Below the pieces are notes generated by a model. That model saw only the letters and a program-made list of their open reading frames with translations. It made no database searches and had not been told where the DNA came from. From NCBI RefSeq assembly GCF_001598475.1, contig NZ_BCZA01000002.1:248001-312000 (forward strand): DNA of 64,000 bases. Reading direction: 5' to 3'. The DNA comes from Pantoea agglomerans NBRC 102470 (GTDB lineage: Bacteria > Pseudomonadota > Gammaproteobacteria > Enterobacterales > Enterobacteriaceae). Both the position numbers and the translations under genes were made by a program. This document shows positions 9,222 through 18,385 of this stretch, one piece after another (positions within the stretch are counted from its first letter, which is position 1; each line of letters starts with the position of its first letter).

Positions 9222-12200
9222 ATGGCTACAACCACCATGGGTGTAAAACTGGATGACGCGACACGCGAGCGCATCAAACTGGCTGCGCAGCGCATCGATC
9301 GCACGCCACACTGGCTGATTAAACAGGCGATCTTTAACTACCTGGGCCAGCTGGAAACCGGCGATACCGTGCCGGAGATCCCGCTTTCTGCCCAGGCGGC
9401 CGCGGAGTCCGACGACACCCAGCCAGAGGAGACGCACCAGCCGTTCCTTGATTTCGCAGAGCAGATTTTACCTCAGTCCGTGACCCGTTCAGCGGTGACC
9501 GCCGCATGGCGTCGTCCGGAGACTGATGCGGTGCCAATGATGCTGGAACAGGCACGTTTACCGGCGGCGCTGGCAGAGAAAACCCATCAGCTGGCTTACC
9601 AGCTCGCCGACAAGCTGCGGCACCAGAAAGGGGCAACCGGACGCGCTGGCATGGTGCAGAGCCTGCTGCAGGAGTTCTCACTCTCCTCCCATGAAGGTGT
9701 GGCGCTAATGTGTCTGGCTGAAGCGCTACTGCGTATTCCCGACAAGCCAACGCGTGATGCGCTAATCCGCGACAAGATCAGCAACGGCAACTGGCAGTCA
9801 CATCTGGGACGCAGCCCGTCACTGTTTGTCAACGCGGCGACCTGGGGCCTGCTGTTCACCGGCCGTCTGGTCTCGACCCACAACGAGTCGAATCTCTCAA
9901 GCTCGCTTAACCGCATTATCGGTAAGGGTGGCGAACCGCTGATCCGCAAAGGCGTGGATATGGCGATGCGTCTGATGGGCGAGCAGTTCGTCACCGGTGA
10001 AACCATTGCCGAAGCGCTGGCTAACGCCCGCAAGCTGGAAGAGAAAGGCTTCCGCTACTCCTATGACATGCTGGGCGAAGCGGCCCTGACGGCAGGCGAT
10101 GCCAAAGCCTATCTGCTCTCTTATCAGCAGGCGATCCATGCCATTGGTAAAGCGTCGAATGGTCGTGGCATCTATGAAGGTCCCGGCATCTCTATCAAGC
10201 TCTCAGCACTGCATCCCCGCTACAGCCGTGCGCAGTATGAGCGCGTGATGGAAGAGCTCTACCCTATTCTGAAATCGCTGACGCTGCTGGCCCGCTCCTA
10301 TGACATCGGCATCAACATCGATGCAGAAGAGGCGGACCGGCTGGAACTGTCGCTGGATTTACTGGAGAAACTCTGTTTCGAGCCAGAGCTGGAAGGCTGG
10401 AACGGCATCGGTTTCGTTATTCAGGCCTACATGAAACGCTGTCCGTTTGTGATTGATGAGCTGATCGATCTGGCGCAGCGCAGCCGCCGCCGCCTGATGA
10501 TTCGTCTGGTGAAAGGCGCGTACTGGGACAGCGAAATCAAGCGCGCCCAGATGGAAGGACTGGAAGGCTATCCGGTCTACACCCGCAAGGTTTACACCGA
10601 TATCTCTTATCTGGCCTGTGCCCGCAAACTGCTGGCCGTGCCAAGCCTGATCTATCCGCAGTTCGCTACCCATAATGCCCACACCCTGGCGGCGATTTAT
10701 CAGCTGGCGGGCAACAACTACTATCCCGGTCAGTATGAGTTCCAGTGCCTGCACGGCATGGGCGAACCGCTCTATGAGCAGGTGGTCGGCAAAGTGGCGG
10801 ACGGCAAACTTAACCGTCCCTGCCGTATCTATGCGCCGGTCGGTACCCATGAAACCCTGCTGGCCTATCTGGTGCGCCGCCTGTTAGAAAACGGGGCCAA
10901 CACCTCCTTTGTTAACCGTATTGCCGATACCTCGCTGCCGATTGATGAACTGGTGGCCGATCCGGTGAGCGCGGTGGAGAAGCTGGGTGCCAGCGAAGGC
11001 GCCATTGGTCTGCCACATCCGAAAATCCCCCTGCCGCGCGATCTGTATGGCGATAACCGTGTTAACTCTGCGGGTCTGGATATGGCCAACGAACACCGTC
11101 TTGCCTCACTCTCCAGCGCCCTGCTGAGCAGCGCCGCACAGCCCTGCCTGGCCGAGCCGATGATCGACGGTGAAGCGGGTGCCGGCGAGTTGCGCGACAT
11201 TCTGAACCCGGCAGCGCCTGGCGACCGTGTAGGTCAGGTCCGTGAAGCCACAGAGCAGGAAGTTTCTGTGGCGCTGGATGCCGCGGTAAACAGCGGGCCA
11301 ATCTGGTTTGCCACACCGCCGCAGGAGCGTGCCGCCATTCTGGAACGCGCCGCACAGATCATGGAAGGCCAGATGCAGCAGCTGCTCGGCATCCTGGTGC
11401 GTGAAGCGGGCAAAACCTACAACAACGCCATCGCGGAAGTGCGCGAAGCGGTTGATTTCCTCTATTACTACGCCGGAATGGTGCGTGACGATTTCGACAA
11501 CGAAACCCATCGTCCGCTGGGCCCGGTGGTCTGCATCAGTCCATGGAACTTCCCGCTGGCGATCTTTACCGGTCAGATTGCGGCTGCACTGGCAGCGGGT
11601 AACAGCGTGCTGGCCAAACCGGCCGAGCAGACACCGCTGATTGCCGCACAGGCGGTTCAGATCCTGCTGGATGCGGGTGTGCCACCAGGCGTGCTGCAAC
11701 TGCTGCCAGGTCAGGGTGAAACCGTTGGTGCACAGCTGACCGGTGACGTTCGGGTACGTGGCGTGATGTTTACCGGTTCAACTGCGGTGGCGACACTGCT
11801 ACAGCGTAATCTGGCGGGTCGCCTTGACCAGCACGGTCGTCCTGTGCCGTTGATTGCTGAGACCGGCGGGATGAATGCGATGATCGTCGACTCTTCCGCG
11901 CTGACTGAGCAGGTGGTGATCGATATCGTCGCCTCTGCCTTCGACAGTGCCGGACAGCGCTGTTCTGCCCTGCGCCTGCTCTGCATTCAGGAAGATGTCG
12001 CCGACCATACCCTGAAGATGCTGCGCGGCGCGATGGCCGAGTGCCGCATGGGCAATCCGGAACGCTTCTCGACCGACATCGGCCCAGTCATTGATGCCGA
12101 AGCGAAAGCCAATATCGATCGCCATATTCAGGCGATGCGTAATAAAGGCTTCACGGTCTATCAGGCGGTGCAGGAAAACCCGCAGGACAGCAAAGAGTGG

Positions 12201-13169
12201 AATAGCGGTACCTTTGTTAAACCGACACTGATTGAGCTGGGTCAGGTCAGCGATCTGGATAAAGAGATTTTTGGCCCGGTGCTGCACGTGGTGCGTTTCA
12301 CTCGCAATAACCTGCCGCAGCTGGTTGAGCAGATCAATGCGTCTGGCTATGGCCTGACGCTGGGCGTACATACCCGCATCGACGAAACGATTGCACAGGT
12401 CACGGCGAACGCCCGAGTCGGCAATCTCTACGTCAACCGCAATATGGTGGGCGCGGTGGTCGGCGTACAGCCGTTTGGTGGCGAGGGCTTATCCGGTACC
12501 GGTCCGAAAGCCGGCGGTCCACTCTATCTTTACCGCTTGCTGGCGCATCGTCCGGATAGTGCGCTGCGTCTGACTTTTGATCGTCAGGATGCAGAACGTC
12601 CGGCGGACAGCACGCTGCGTCAGTCACTGCTGGCACCGCATCTGGCACTCAGCAACTGGGCTAAGGATAAGCCTGAACTGGCTGAACTCTGCCAGCACTA
12701 TGGCGATCTGGCGCAGGCGGGCGTGGTCCGGCTGCTGCCTGGCCCGACAGGCGAGCGCAATACCTTCTCACTGTTGCCGCGTGATCAGGTGCTCTGTCTG
12801 GCTGATAACGAGCAGGATGCGTTAATCCAGCTGGCCGCGGTGACCAGCGTCGGCAGTAAAGCATTGTGGCAGGATGATGAGCTGCATCGCGCCCTGCTGG
12901 CCTCGCTGCCGGATGCAGTGAAAGCACGCATCACGCTGGCGCGTGACCCGTTAGCGGCAGAGTTTGATGCAGTGATCTATCACGGTGATGCCGATCAGCT
13001 GCGTACCCTGTGTGAACAGATTGCCGCACGTGAAGGCGCGATTGTGTCGGTGCAGGGCTTTGCCCGCGGCGAGACCAATCTGCTGCTGGAACGTCTGCTG
13101 ATTGAGCGTTCGCTGAGTGTGAATACCGCTGCGGCAGGCGGTAATGCGAGCCTGATGACCATAGGGTAA
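9222..13169 (+). CDS. putA: Trifunctional proline repressor/dehydrogenase/P5C dehydrogenase PutA
   Basis: This 1315-residue protein oxidises proline to glutamate and also represses the put genes. Residues 1-47 form the ribbon-helix-helix DNA-binding domain (MGVKLDDATRERIKLAAQRI). The FAD proline dehydrogenase barrel spans roughly 260-570 (YEGPGISIKLSALHPRY, RLVKGAYWDSEIKRAQ). The aldehyde dehydrogenase domain spans about 640-1120, with catalytic Glu880 in ETGGMNA and Cys914 in GQRCSALR. A C-terminal domain completes the protein as in E. coli (1320 residues). The start ATG has AAGGAGCTC upstream. When proline and membrane are available PutA leaves the DNA and works at the inner membrane. No lesion is seen. 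Confidence 0.97.
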   Translation: MATTTMGVKLDDATRERIKLAAQRIDRTPHWLIKQAIFNYLGQLETGDTVPEIPLSAQAAAESDDTQPEETHQPFLDFAEQILPQSVTRSAVTAAWRRPETDAVPMMLEQARLPAALAEKTHQLAYQLADKLRHQKGATGRAGMVQSLLQEFSLSSHEGVALMCLAEALLRIPDKPTRDALIRDKISNGNWQSHLGRSPSLFVNAATWGLLFTGRLVSTHNESNLSSSLNRIIGKGGEPLIRKGVDMAMRLMGEQFVTGETIAEALANARKLEEKGFRYSYDMLGEAALTAGDAKAYLLSYQQAIHAIGKASNGRGIYEGPGISIKLSALHPRYSRAQYERVMEELYPILKSLTLLARSYDIGINIDAEEADRLELSLDLLEKLCFEPELEGWNGIGFVIQAYMKRCPFVIDELIDLAQRSRRRLMIRLVKGAYWDSEIKRAQMEGLEGYPVYTRKVYTDISYLACARKLLAVPSLIYPQFATHNAHTLAAIYQLAGNNYYPGQYEFQCLHGMGEPLYEQVVGKVADGKLNRPCRIYAPVGTHETLLAYLVRRLLENGANTSFVNRIADTSLPIDELVADPVSAVEKLGASEGAIGLPHPKIPLPRDLYGDNRVNSAGLDMANEHRLASLSSALLSSAAQPCLAEPMIDGEAGAGELRDILNPAAPGDRVGQVREATEQEVSVALDAAVNSGPIWFATPPQERAAILERAAQIMEGQMQQLLGILVREAGKTYNNAIAEVREAVDFLYYYAGMVRDDFDNETHRPLGPVVCISPWNFPLAIFTGQIAAALAAGNSVLAKPAEQTPLIAAQAVQILLDAGVPPGVLQLLPGQGETVGAQLTGDVRVRGVMFTGSTAVATLLQRNLAGRLDQHGRPVPLIAETGGMNAMIVDSSALTEQVVIDIVASAFDSAGQRCSALRLLCIQEDVADHTLKMLRGAMAECRMGNPERFSTDIGPVIDAEAKANIDRHIQAMRNKGFTVYQAVQENPQDSKEWNSGTFVKPTLIELGQVSDLDKEIFGPVLHVVRFTRNNLPQLVEQINASGYGLTLGVHTRIDETIAQVTANARVGNLYVNRNMVGAVVGVQPFGGEGLSGTGPKAGGPLYLYRLLAHRPDSALRLTFDRQDAERPADSTLRQSLLAPHLALSNWAKDKPELAELCQHYGDLAQAGVVRLLPGPTGERNTFSLLPRDQVLCLADNEQDALIQLAAVTSVGSKALWQDDELHRALLASLPDAVKARITLARDPLAAEFDAVIYHGDADQLRTLCEQIAAREGAIVSVQGFARGETNLLLERLLIERSLSVNTAAAGGNASLMTIG

Positions 13170-13184
13170 GGGGCGTTCTCGGGA

Positions 13185-13251
13185 TTGTTCGCTGCGCGAA
13201 CGGGCTGAGGTCCGGAGCTGGAGCTGGAGTTGTTCGCTGCGCGAACGGGCT
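13185..13251. repeat. Two direct copies of a 22-base palindrome-bearing unit
   Basis: The unit at 13185-13206 recurs exactly at 13230-13251, 45 bases apart. Each contains the hairpin GTTCGC-TGC-GCGAAC. Neither has a T tract, so they are not classic terminators of putA. They read as the tail hairpins of repeat copy C. Confidence 0.85.
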
Positions 13252-13530
13252 ATGAGAAGGTTTCGTTCGCCTGGTAAGCCAGGCAGTTTCAGATTCGCCT
13301 CTGCAGGCGACCGACAAGGGGGCGCCAGTCGCCGCGCCCCCTTGACCCCGGGCTCCGGCCTGCTTCACCGCCGCTTCGCGGTTCCTTCGCTACTTCAGGA
13401 TTTCTCACGGAACGGCGGGACGCGCCATCCATGGCGCGAACCCGCCTCTTCGCGACATCCCTGTCGCTCGTCCTGAAATCCCTCATCCGCTCAGCGGTTC
13501 TGACGGCCTCCCCACCCCCTCGCTGTTATC
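13185..13530 (-). repeat. Structured repeat, copy C (inverted, divergent)
   Basis: Read on the minus strand this block has the same order of hairpins as copies A and B but different sequence. The hairpins are GCGACA-GGGA-TGTCGC, GCGCCA-TGGA-TGGCGC, CCGC-GAA-GCGG, and CAAGGGGGCGC with GCGCCCCCTTG, followed by tail hairpins such as GCCTGG-CTTA-CCAGGC. Linker words including CAGGG, GCAGGC and TGAAACT are shared. No coding frame is convincing. The outer edges are approximate. Confidence 0.7.
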
Positions 13531-13736
13531 TTCTCTTTTTATGTTGGGTTCGCTGTCGCTGTGAGTTTGGGATTGCCTCTGACTTTCGGCTCAGCACACA
13601 GAATGGCATTCAACCCTACCCGCAGTTATCTCGTTTTCAGATAACAAAGATTGTTGCGGTGAACTTCAGGAATTGAGATTGGCTTTCAGACCACCAGACA
13701 ACTGTGCACTAAAGAAAACACAAAGAAATCGCAGGC
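13531..13736. other. AT-richer spacer between repeat copies C and A
   Basis: These roughly 200 bases separate the divergent repeat copies C (minus) and A (plus). They contain a hairpin GTTATCT / AGATAAC near 13625-13647. If the repeats are transcribed, promoters for both would lie here. No gene is seen. Confidence 0.5.
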
Positions 13737-14090
13737 GGGGGTTTGTGAGAGGCGTCCGCAGCGCTGAGGAACAACCAGAGGCCAGGATGAGCCGACAGGA
13801 CGTCGGCGAAAGGACGGTACGAGCCAGGGATGGCGAGTCCGGACGGTCCGTCGGCCGCAGGACGTGACGAGGGCACCCCGCGTAGCGGGGCGCGCAGGCA
13901 GCCGGACGCCGGGATTGTTAAGGGGCGGGCGTACGCCCCTTAACGCGTCCGCCTGCACGGGCAACCTGAAACTCCTCATCGCCTGGCGGGCGTAACCCTC
14001 TCAGCGCTAACGCGCGGCTAAGTGATCTAAAACGTTCCATCGCCTGGCAGGCGAAACCCGCTCAGTGTCAGCCTGCTACAAAGCGAAACC
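13737..14090 (+). repeat. Structured repeat, copy A
   Basis: This GC-rich block of about 350 bases is repeated in the same orientation at 14155-14505. It contains ordered hairpins: GCCGAC-AGGAC-GTCGGC (13791-13807), GCCA-GGGA-TGGC (13823-13834), CCCCGC-GTA-GCGGGG (13876-13890) and an 11-bp stem GTTAAGGGGCG / CGCCCCTTAAC (13917-13944). A tail of two tandem units of about 62 bases follows, each with a CGCCTGGC(G/A)GGCG hairpin and a downstream CTCAG. Frames running through it are not protein-like. Confidence 0.85.
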
Positions 14091-14154
14091 TTATGAATCT
14101 TTCCCCGCTTTCAGTAACTTGAGCCCCGCCCATCCGGGTAACAAACCCACCGGC

Positions 14155-14505
14155 AGGGGTTTGCCAGAGGCGTCCGGAGCGCTGAGGAACAACCGGAAGC
14201 CGGGAGCCGACAGGACGTCGGCGAAAGGACGGCACGAGCCAGGGATGGCGAGTCCGGACGGTCCGTCGGCCGCAGGGCGTGACGAAGGCACCCCGCTACG
14301 CGGGGCGCGCAGGCAGCCGGACGCCGGGATTGTTAAGGGGCGGGCGTACGCCCCTTAACGCGTCCGCCTGCACAGGCAACCTGAAACTCCCGAACGACTG
14401 GCGGGCGAAACCCGCTCAGTGCTAACGTGCGGCTAAATGACCTGAAACTCCCCATCGCCTGGCGGGCGAAACCCGCTCAGTGCAAGCTCGCTGCAAAGCG
14501 TAACT
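14155..14505 (+). repeat. Structured repeat, copy B
   Basis: Direct repeat of copy A, offset by about 418 bases and, by eye, close to 90% identical over the head region. Stems are conserved while loops change, for example CCCCGC-TAC-GCGGGG here against a GTA loop in copy A. The tail again has two tandem units with CGCCTGGCGGGCG. Its last bases supply the stop codon region of the convergent acyltransferase gene. Confidence 0.85.
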
Positions 14506-15590
14506 TACCCACCGCTCGCGCCGCCAGGCGCCCTTTTCATTAACGTCGGGAACACAAACAGCGACTGCCCGACTCCGCGATTGGTCAGCGACCAGATGGC
14601 AACTGAACAGAGCGAGCAAAGCCCCACAATGGCCACCGGATAGAAACAGGCCCAGAGAAACGAAAACCACGCCTGCTCGAACAGATGATGCCGCTGCGCG
14701 AACAGAATCGCAGACATACCAAAGAACTCGATAAAAATACGGTGGATGACGTAAATCTGCAGCGTATTGCGCCCAACCCAGTTGAGATAGCGCATGCTGA
14801 AGTGCTGATTCAGCCAGCGACAGGCCGCGATACTGAATAACACCGCCAGTACACACAGGAACAGACTCTTATCCAGCCCGAATAGCACATGAATCCCGGC
14901 GGCTGCCGCCAGTAGCGCCCAGGGCATCAGATTCTCACGCCGCCATTCACTCAGGCGCAGCATCGTCTGGCTCCAGAATGCCCCTAACAGGAAGAACACA
15001 AAATATTGGGCCAGGCTCTGTGGTCCCCAGAACGGGATCACTTTTTCTGCCGCCAGATAATTCAGCAGGATCGCCACCGCCACCAGGGCCAGCTTATATT
15101 GACGGAAAACTTTGGCACAGAGGAAATAGAGTCCCAGCCCATACAGATACCACGAGGTACTCATGGCCATAAAGGTCAGTTTGAGAAACTCGAATAGCGA
15201 ACCCGCATAGGCGGCATTAAGGTTCTGCGAAATACGCTGGCCGGTAATTTCAGTGGAGATACCGATAATTGACCACCACTGAATAAACCCCCACAGAATA
15301 TAGAGATAAAAAAGATTGGTGATGCGACTGGTAAATACCTGCTTCCAGGGCCGGTTCAGAATGCCATTGGTCGCCAGTAATCCCGAGACAAAGAAGAAGG
15401 CGGGCATACGCAGCGGCGACAGTACCGTATTAAACTGTATCCATATTTCGGCGGGGATCCATCCGGCAGAGAGATATTTCATCGTCCCTTCAAAGCCGGG
15501 TAAAACCGTGTGGTACAGGACCACCAATAATATGCAGGCGCCCTTCAGGGTATCGACCCACAATATCTGATCTGACTTAGTCTGGTTCAT
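14505..15590 (-). CDS. Acyltransferase 3 family membrane protein
   Basis: This 361-residue integral membrane protein has about ten hydrophobic segments. The family-typical N-terminus WVDTLKGACILLVVLYHT carries the conserved catalytic-type histidine, and PAFFFVSGLLA follows. Acyltransferase-3 proteins O-acylate surface glycans, exopolysaccharide or glucans. The substrate is not evident because no glycan gene is adjacent. The start ATG has AGGAG upstream (gcAGGAGtcattgATG-type spacing). The last codons and stop abut structured repeat copy B, so the present C-terminus (RAPGGASGG) may have been reshaped by that repeat. Confidence 0.85.
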   Translation of the reverse strand: MNQTKSDQILWVDTLKGACILLVVLYHTVLPGFEGTMKYLSAGWIPAEIWIQFNTVLSPLRMPAFFFVSGLLATNGILNRPWKQVFTSRITNLFYLYILWGFIQWWSIIGISTEITGQRISQNLNAAYAGSLFEFLKLTFMAMSTSWYLYGLGLYFLCAKVFRQYKLALVAVAILLNYLAAEKVIPFWGPQSLAQYFVFFLLGAFWSQTMLRLSEWRRENLMPWALLAAAAGIHVLFGLDKSLFLCVLAVLFSIAACRWLNQHFSMRYLNWVGRNTLQIYVIHRIFIEFFGMSAILFAQRHHLFEQAWFSFLWACFYPVAIVGLCSLCSVAIWSLTNRGVGQSLFVFPTLMKRAPGGASGG

Positions 15591-16054
15591 TCAATGACTC
15601 CTGCTGTGTAGGTCAGAATGCTGGAAAGTAAAAGCGAGGAAATCAGTATTGCTTTTATGATTATCCGGCAATTATTCGCCATTGAACCGGTGATGAATGT
15701 AGCGAAACTCTTAAAAGCCGCTGCGTGGCCCTGTTACCACAGTTATTTACTTAGTAGAACGTTTCCTTACACTTATTAATATCGACGCAACACACTAATT
15801 AGCAGTGCCGCAGCCAGCTTAAAGGATAATATTGCTTCATAATCCAGAAAATATAATTAAGAGAAAGTGGCAACGGGAAAAGCCAATATATTCCCGATGA
15901 AAAGAAAAGATTTGTCAGATGTGCCAAAAGGTTTAACAGCGGCAGAGTTATTTATGATACTGCGCCTGCTAATAGCGTGACCATAGCCAGTGGCAGCTAA
16001 AAAAATGAGGGTTTTAAACGGGTTAAAACTGCCTTCCGGGGAAGGCAGTGTGGA
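15591..16054. other. Intergenic region, no gene seen
   Basis: These roughly 460 AT-rich bases lie between the divergently oriented ends of the acyltransferase promoter and the tcyN terminator. They hold the acyltransferase upstream region and the tcy operon terminator near the right side. No coding frame with a ribosome site was seen. Confidence 0.5.
16028..16049 (-). terminator. Terminator of the tcyJLN operon
   Basis: ACTGCCTTCC / GGAAGGCAGT-type stem. On the minus strand it is followed by TTTTAACCC, directly after the tcyN stop. Confidence 0.75.
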
Positions 16055-16807
16055 TTACTGATTCAGAAATTTATCAAGGAACTGACGGGTGCGCGGCTGT
16101 TGAGGGTTACTGAACAACGCTTTCGCTTCGCCCTGCTCCACAATCCGCCCCTGATCCATAAAAATGGCGCGGTCAGCCACATCGCGGGCAAAGCTCATCT
16201 CATGCGTGACGATGACCATGGTGCGTTTCTCTTCGGCCAGCGCGCGAATGGTGCTGAGCACCTCGCCCACCAGCTCCGGATCCAGCGCCGAGGTCGGTTC
16301 ATCAAACAGGATCACTTCCGGCCGCATCGCCAGCGCACGCGCAATCGCCACGCGCTGTTGCTGCCCGCCCGACAGACGGCGCGGATAGCTCTCTTCTTTG
16401 CCGTGCAGCCCGACCTTCTCCAGCAGCGTGCGGGCGCGGGCTACCGCATCCGCTTTCGCTTCGCCTTTGACGATAACCGGCCCTTCAATAATGTTCTCCA
16501 TCACTGAACGATGCGGAAACAGATTGAAGTTCTGGAAGACAAACCCGACCTGCTGACGCAGGCGACGCACCTGCTCTTTCTGCTTACTCTGTGCCAGCGC
16601 CGCATCAACGGTAATCTCTCCAACGCGGATGGTGCCGCTATCCGGCACTTCCAGCAGATTGATACTGCGCAGCAGCGTGGTTTTACCTGATCCGCTGGGG
16701 CCGATGATGGCCACCACTTCACCGGCGGCCACATCAAGGTCGATGTCGTGCAGCACCGTCTGGCCGTTAAAAGACTTCACCAGCTTTCTGACTTCGATGG
16801 CGCTCAT
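16055..16807 (-). CDS. tcyN: Cystine ABC transporter ATP-binding protein TcyN
   Basis: This 250-residue ATPase belongs to the polar amino acid uptake family. It has Walker A GPSGSGKTTLLRS (about residues 37-49), Q-loop FVFQNFNLFPH, signature LSGGQQQRVAIARAL, Walker B VILFDEPTSALD, and the H-loop VTHEM. With TcyL and TcyJ it drives high-affinity import of L-cystine and related sulfur compounds. Its ATG overlaps the tcyL stop by four bases, and a terminator follows. Length and motifs are complete. Confidence 0.95.
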   Translation of the reverse strand: MSAIEVRKLVKSFNGQTVLHDIDLDVAAGEVVAIIGPSGSGKTTLLRSINLLEVPDSGTIRVGEITVDAALAQSKQKEQVRRLRQQVGFVFQNFNLFPHRSVMENIIEGPVIVKGEAKADAVARARTLLEKVGLHGKEESYPRRLSGGQQQRVAIARALAMRPEVILFDEPTSALDPELVGEVLSTIRALAEEKRTMVIVTHEMSFARDVADRAIFMDQGRIVEQGEAKALFSNPQQPRTRQFLDKFLNQ

Positions 16808-17472
16808 TTCGACTCCGAATCCTGACGATTAACATGCTGTTCCAGCCGGTTCTGCAACGCAGATAACACCGTTGCCATCACCCAGTAGATCAGCGAGGCT
16901 GCCAGATACATGGTAAAGACTTCCAGCGTGCGTGAGGTGATCAACTGCGCCTGACGGAACAGCTCCGGCACCTGAATGGTCGCCGCCAGCGAGGTATCTT
17001 TTACCAGGCTGATAAAGCTGTTGCCCAGCGGGGGCAGCGCGGTGCGGGCTGCCTGTGGCAGGATCACCCGGCGCAGGGTTTGCCAGCGCGTCATGCCGAT
17101 ACTTGCCGCCGCTTCCCACTGCCCGCGCTCAATCGATGAAATCGCGCCACGCAGTGACTCTGAGGCATAGGCTGCGGTATTCAGGGAAAGACCAATCATC
17201 GCGGAGGGGATCGGATCCAGTTCAATGCCAAACTGCGGCAGGCCGTAATAGATCATAAACAGCTGGGCTATCAGCGGCGTGCCACGAAAGATCGAGACAT
17301 AGATTCGTGCCAGCCAGCGAACCGGCCAGAAGCGCGACAGACGCATCAGCGCCAGAATAAAGCCCAGCAGCAGGCCAAAGAACATGCCGCCGATGCTGAG
17401 CTGCAGCGTAAACAGCGCGCCTTTTAATAAAAAAGGTGCTGAATCCAGCACCAGTTGAAGACTTTCCTGCAT
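16804..17472 (-). CDS. tcyL: Cystine ABC transporter permease TcyL
   Basis: This 222-residue inner-membrane permease of the HisMQ type has several hydrophobic segments and the cytoplasmic EAA loop (EAAASIGMTRWQTLRRVILPQA), which docks the ATPase. Conserved stretches such as SIFRGTPLIAQLFMIYYGLPQ match E. coli TcyL (YecS). I use the start at ATG 17472 (MQESLQLVLD), equivalent to E. coli MQESIQLVID. It overlaps the tcyJ stop by one base (taATG), showing translational coupling. An upstream extension seen in the same frame is not supported. Confidence 0.95.
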   Translation of the reverse strand: MQESLQLVLDSAPFLLKGALFTLQLSIGGMFFGLLLGFILALMRLSRFWPVRWLARIYVSIFRGTPLIAQLFMIYYGLPQFGIELDPIPSAMIGLSLNTAAYASESLRGAISSIERGQWEAAASIGMTRWQTLRRVILPQAARTALPPLGNSFISLVKDTSLAATIQVPELFRQAQLITSRTLEVFTMYLAASLIYWVMATVLSALQNRLEQHVNRQDSESK

Positions 17473-18272
17473 TATTTCGTCACGTCCGCGCCAAACCATT
17501 TCTGAGACAGCTTGCTCAGCGAGCCATCTTTCTGCATGTCAGCAATGGCCTGGTCGATCGCTTTCAGCAGGTCGTCGTTGCCTTTACGTACCGCCACGCC
17601 CGATTCCTGACGGGAGAACGCATCACCCGCGACCGCCATGGTATTGCCCGTTTTCTTCACCAGATCCAGCGCGGCCAGACGGTCAACCAGAATGGCATTC
17701 AGACGGCCAGAGCGCAGATCCTGATATTTCGTCGGGTCATCATCATAGGTACGGATGTCCACGCCCTTCACATTCTCACGCAGCCACTGCTCGTAGTTGG
17801 TGCCCAGACCGACGCCCACTTTTTTACCGGCCAGGTCCGCAGGTTTGGTGATGGTGTTCGCATTGGCTTTCATGGTCAGCGCCTGAATGCCGGAGACCGT
17901 GTATGGCGTGGAGAAGTCATACTTCTTCTTACGCTCATCAGAGATGGTGACCTGGTTGATGACCACATCGATGCGCTTCGCGTCGAGTGAGGCCAGCATG
18001 CCGTCCCACTTGGTCGGTTTCAGGCTCGCCTTGACGCCCATGTGCTGTGCCAGCTGTTCCGCGAATTCCACTTCAAAGCCGGTCAGCTTGCCCTTTTCAT
18101 CCTGGAAGCTGAATGGCGGATAGGTGCCTTCCAGACCCACCAGCAGCGTGCCGCGCTCTTTAATTTTGTTCAGCAGATTTTCCGCTGCAAAGGTTTTAAC
18201 GTTGACGCCAGCAATCAGCGCCACGGCCATGACGCCCATCATCATCTGACGACCTGCACGAGAAAAGGACAT
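17472..18272 (-). CDS. tcyJ: Cystine-binding periplasmic protein TcyJ (FliY)
   Basis: This 266-residue solute-binding protein has a Sec signal peptide ending near VKTFAAE. The bilobal type-3 binding fold is recognised by GTLLVGLEGTYPPFSFQDEKGKL-type sequence and the hallmark motif FEVEFAEQLA. It delivers cystine to TcyLN. The ATG at 18272 has a GGGGTG element a few bases upstream. In E. coli tcyJ directly follows fliZ and precedes dcyD, but here dcyD sits between fliZ and tcyJ, so the order is changed. The gene is otherwise near-identical to its enteric relatives. Confidence 0.95.
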   Translation of the reverse strand: MSFSRAGRQMMMGVMAVALIAGVNVKTFAAENLLNKIKERGTLLVGLEGTYPPFSFQDEKGKLTGFEVEFAEQLAQHMGVKASLKPTKWDGMLASLDAKRIDVVINQVTISDERKKKYDFSTPYTVSGIQALTMKANANTITKPADLAGKKVGVGLGTNYEQWLRENVKGVDIRTYDDDPTKYQDLRSGRLNAILVDRLAALDLVKKTGNTMAVAGDAFSRQESGVAVRKGNDDLLKAIDQAIADMQKDGSLSKLSQKWFGADVTK

Positions 18273-18385
18273 ATTCACCCCATTATTGACAGTATTGTGT
18301 GTGTGTTCTTATAAGGGCAGCACGGCTTGTCGCTGCCAGTCCAGTAGGATAACCCACGGAGTATAAACTGTTTTATTCGCTTGTC

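Noticed and set aside
13252..14358. Several 60-100-codon frames inside the structured repeats
   Set aside because: They are Arg/Gly/Pro-rich, differ in frame between repeat copies, and follow hairpin sequence rather than codon constraint.
13185..14505. CRISPR array
   Set aside because: Repeats are long, few and hairpin-rich, without regular short spacers or cas genes.
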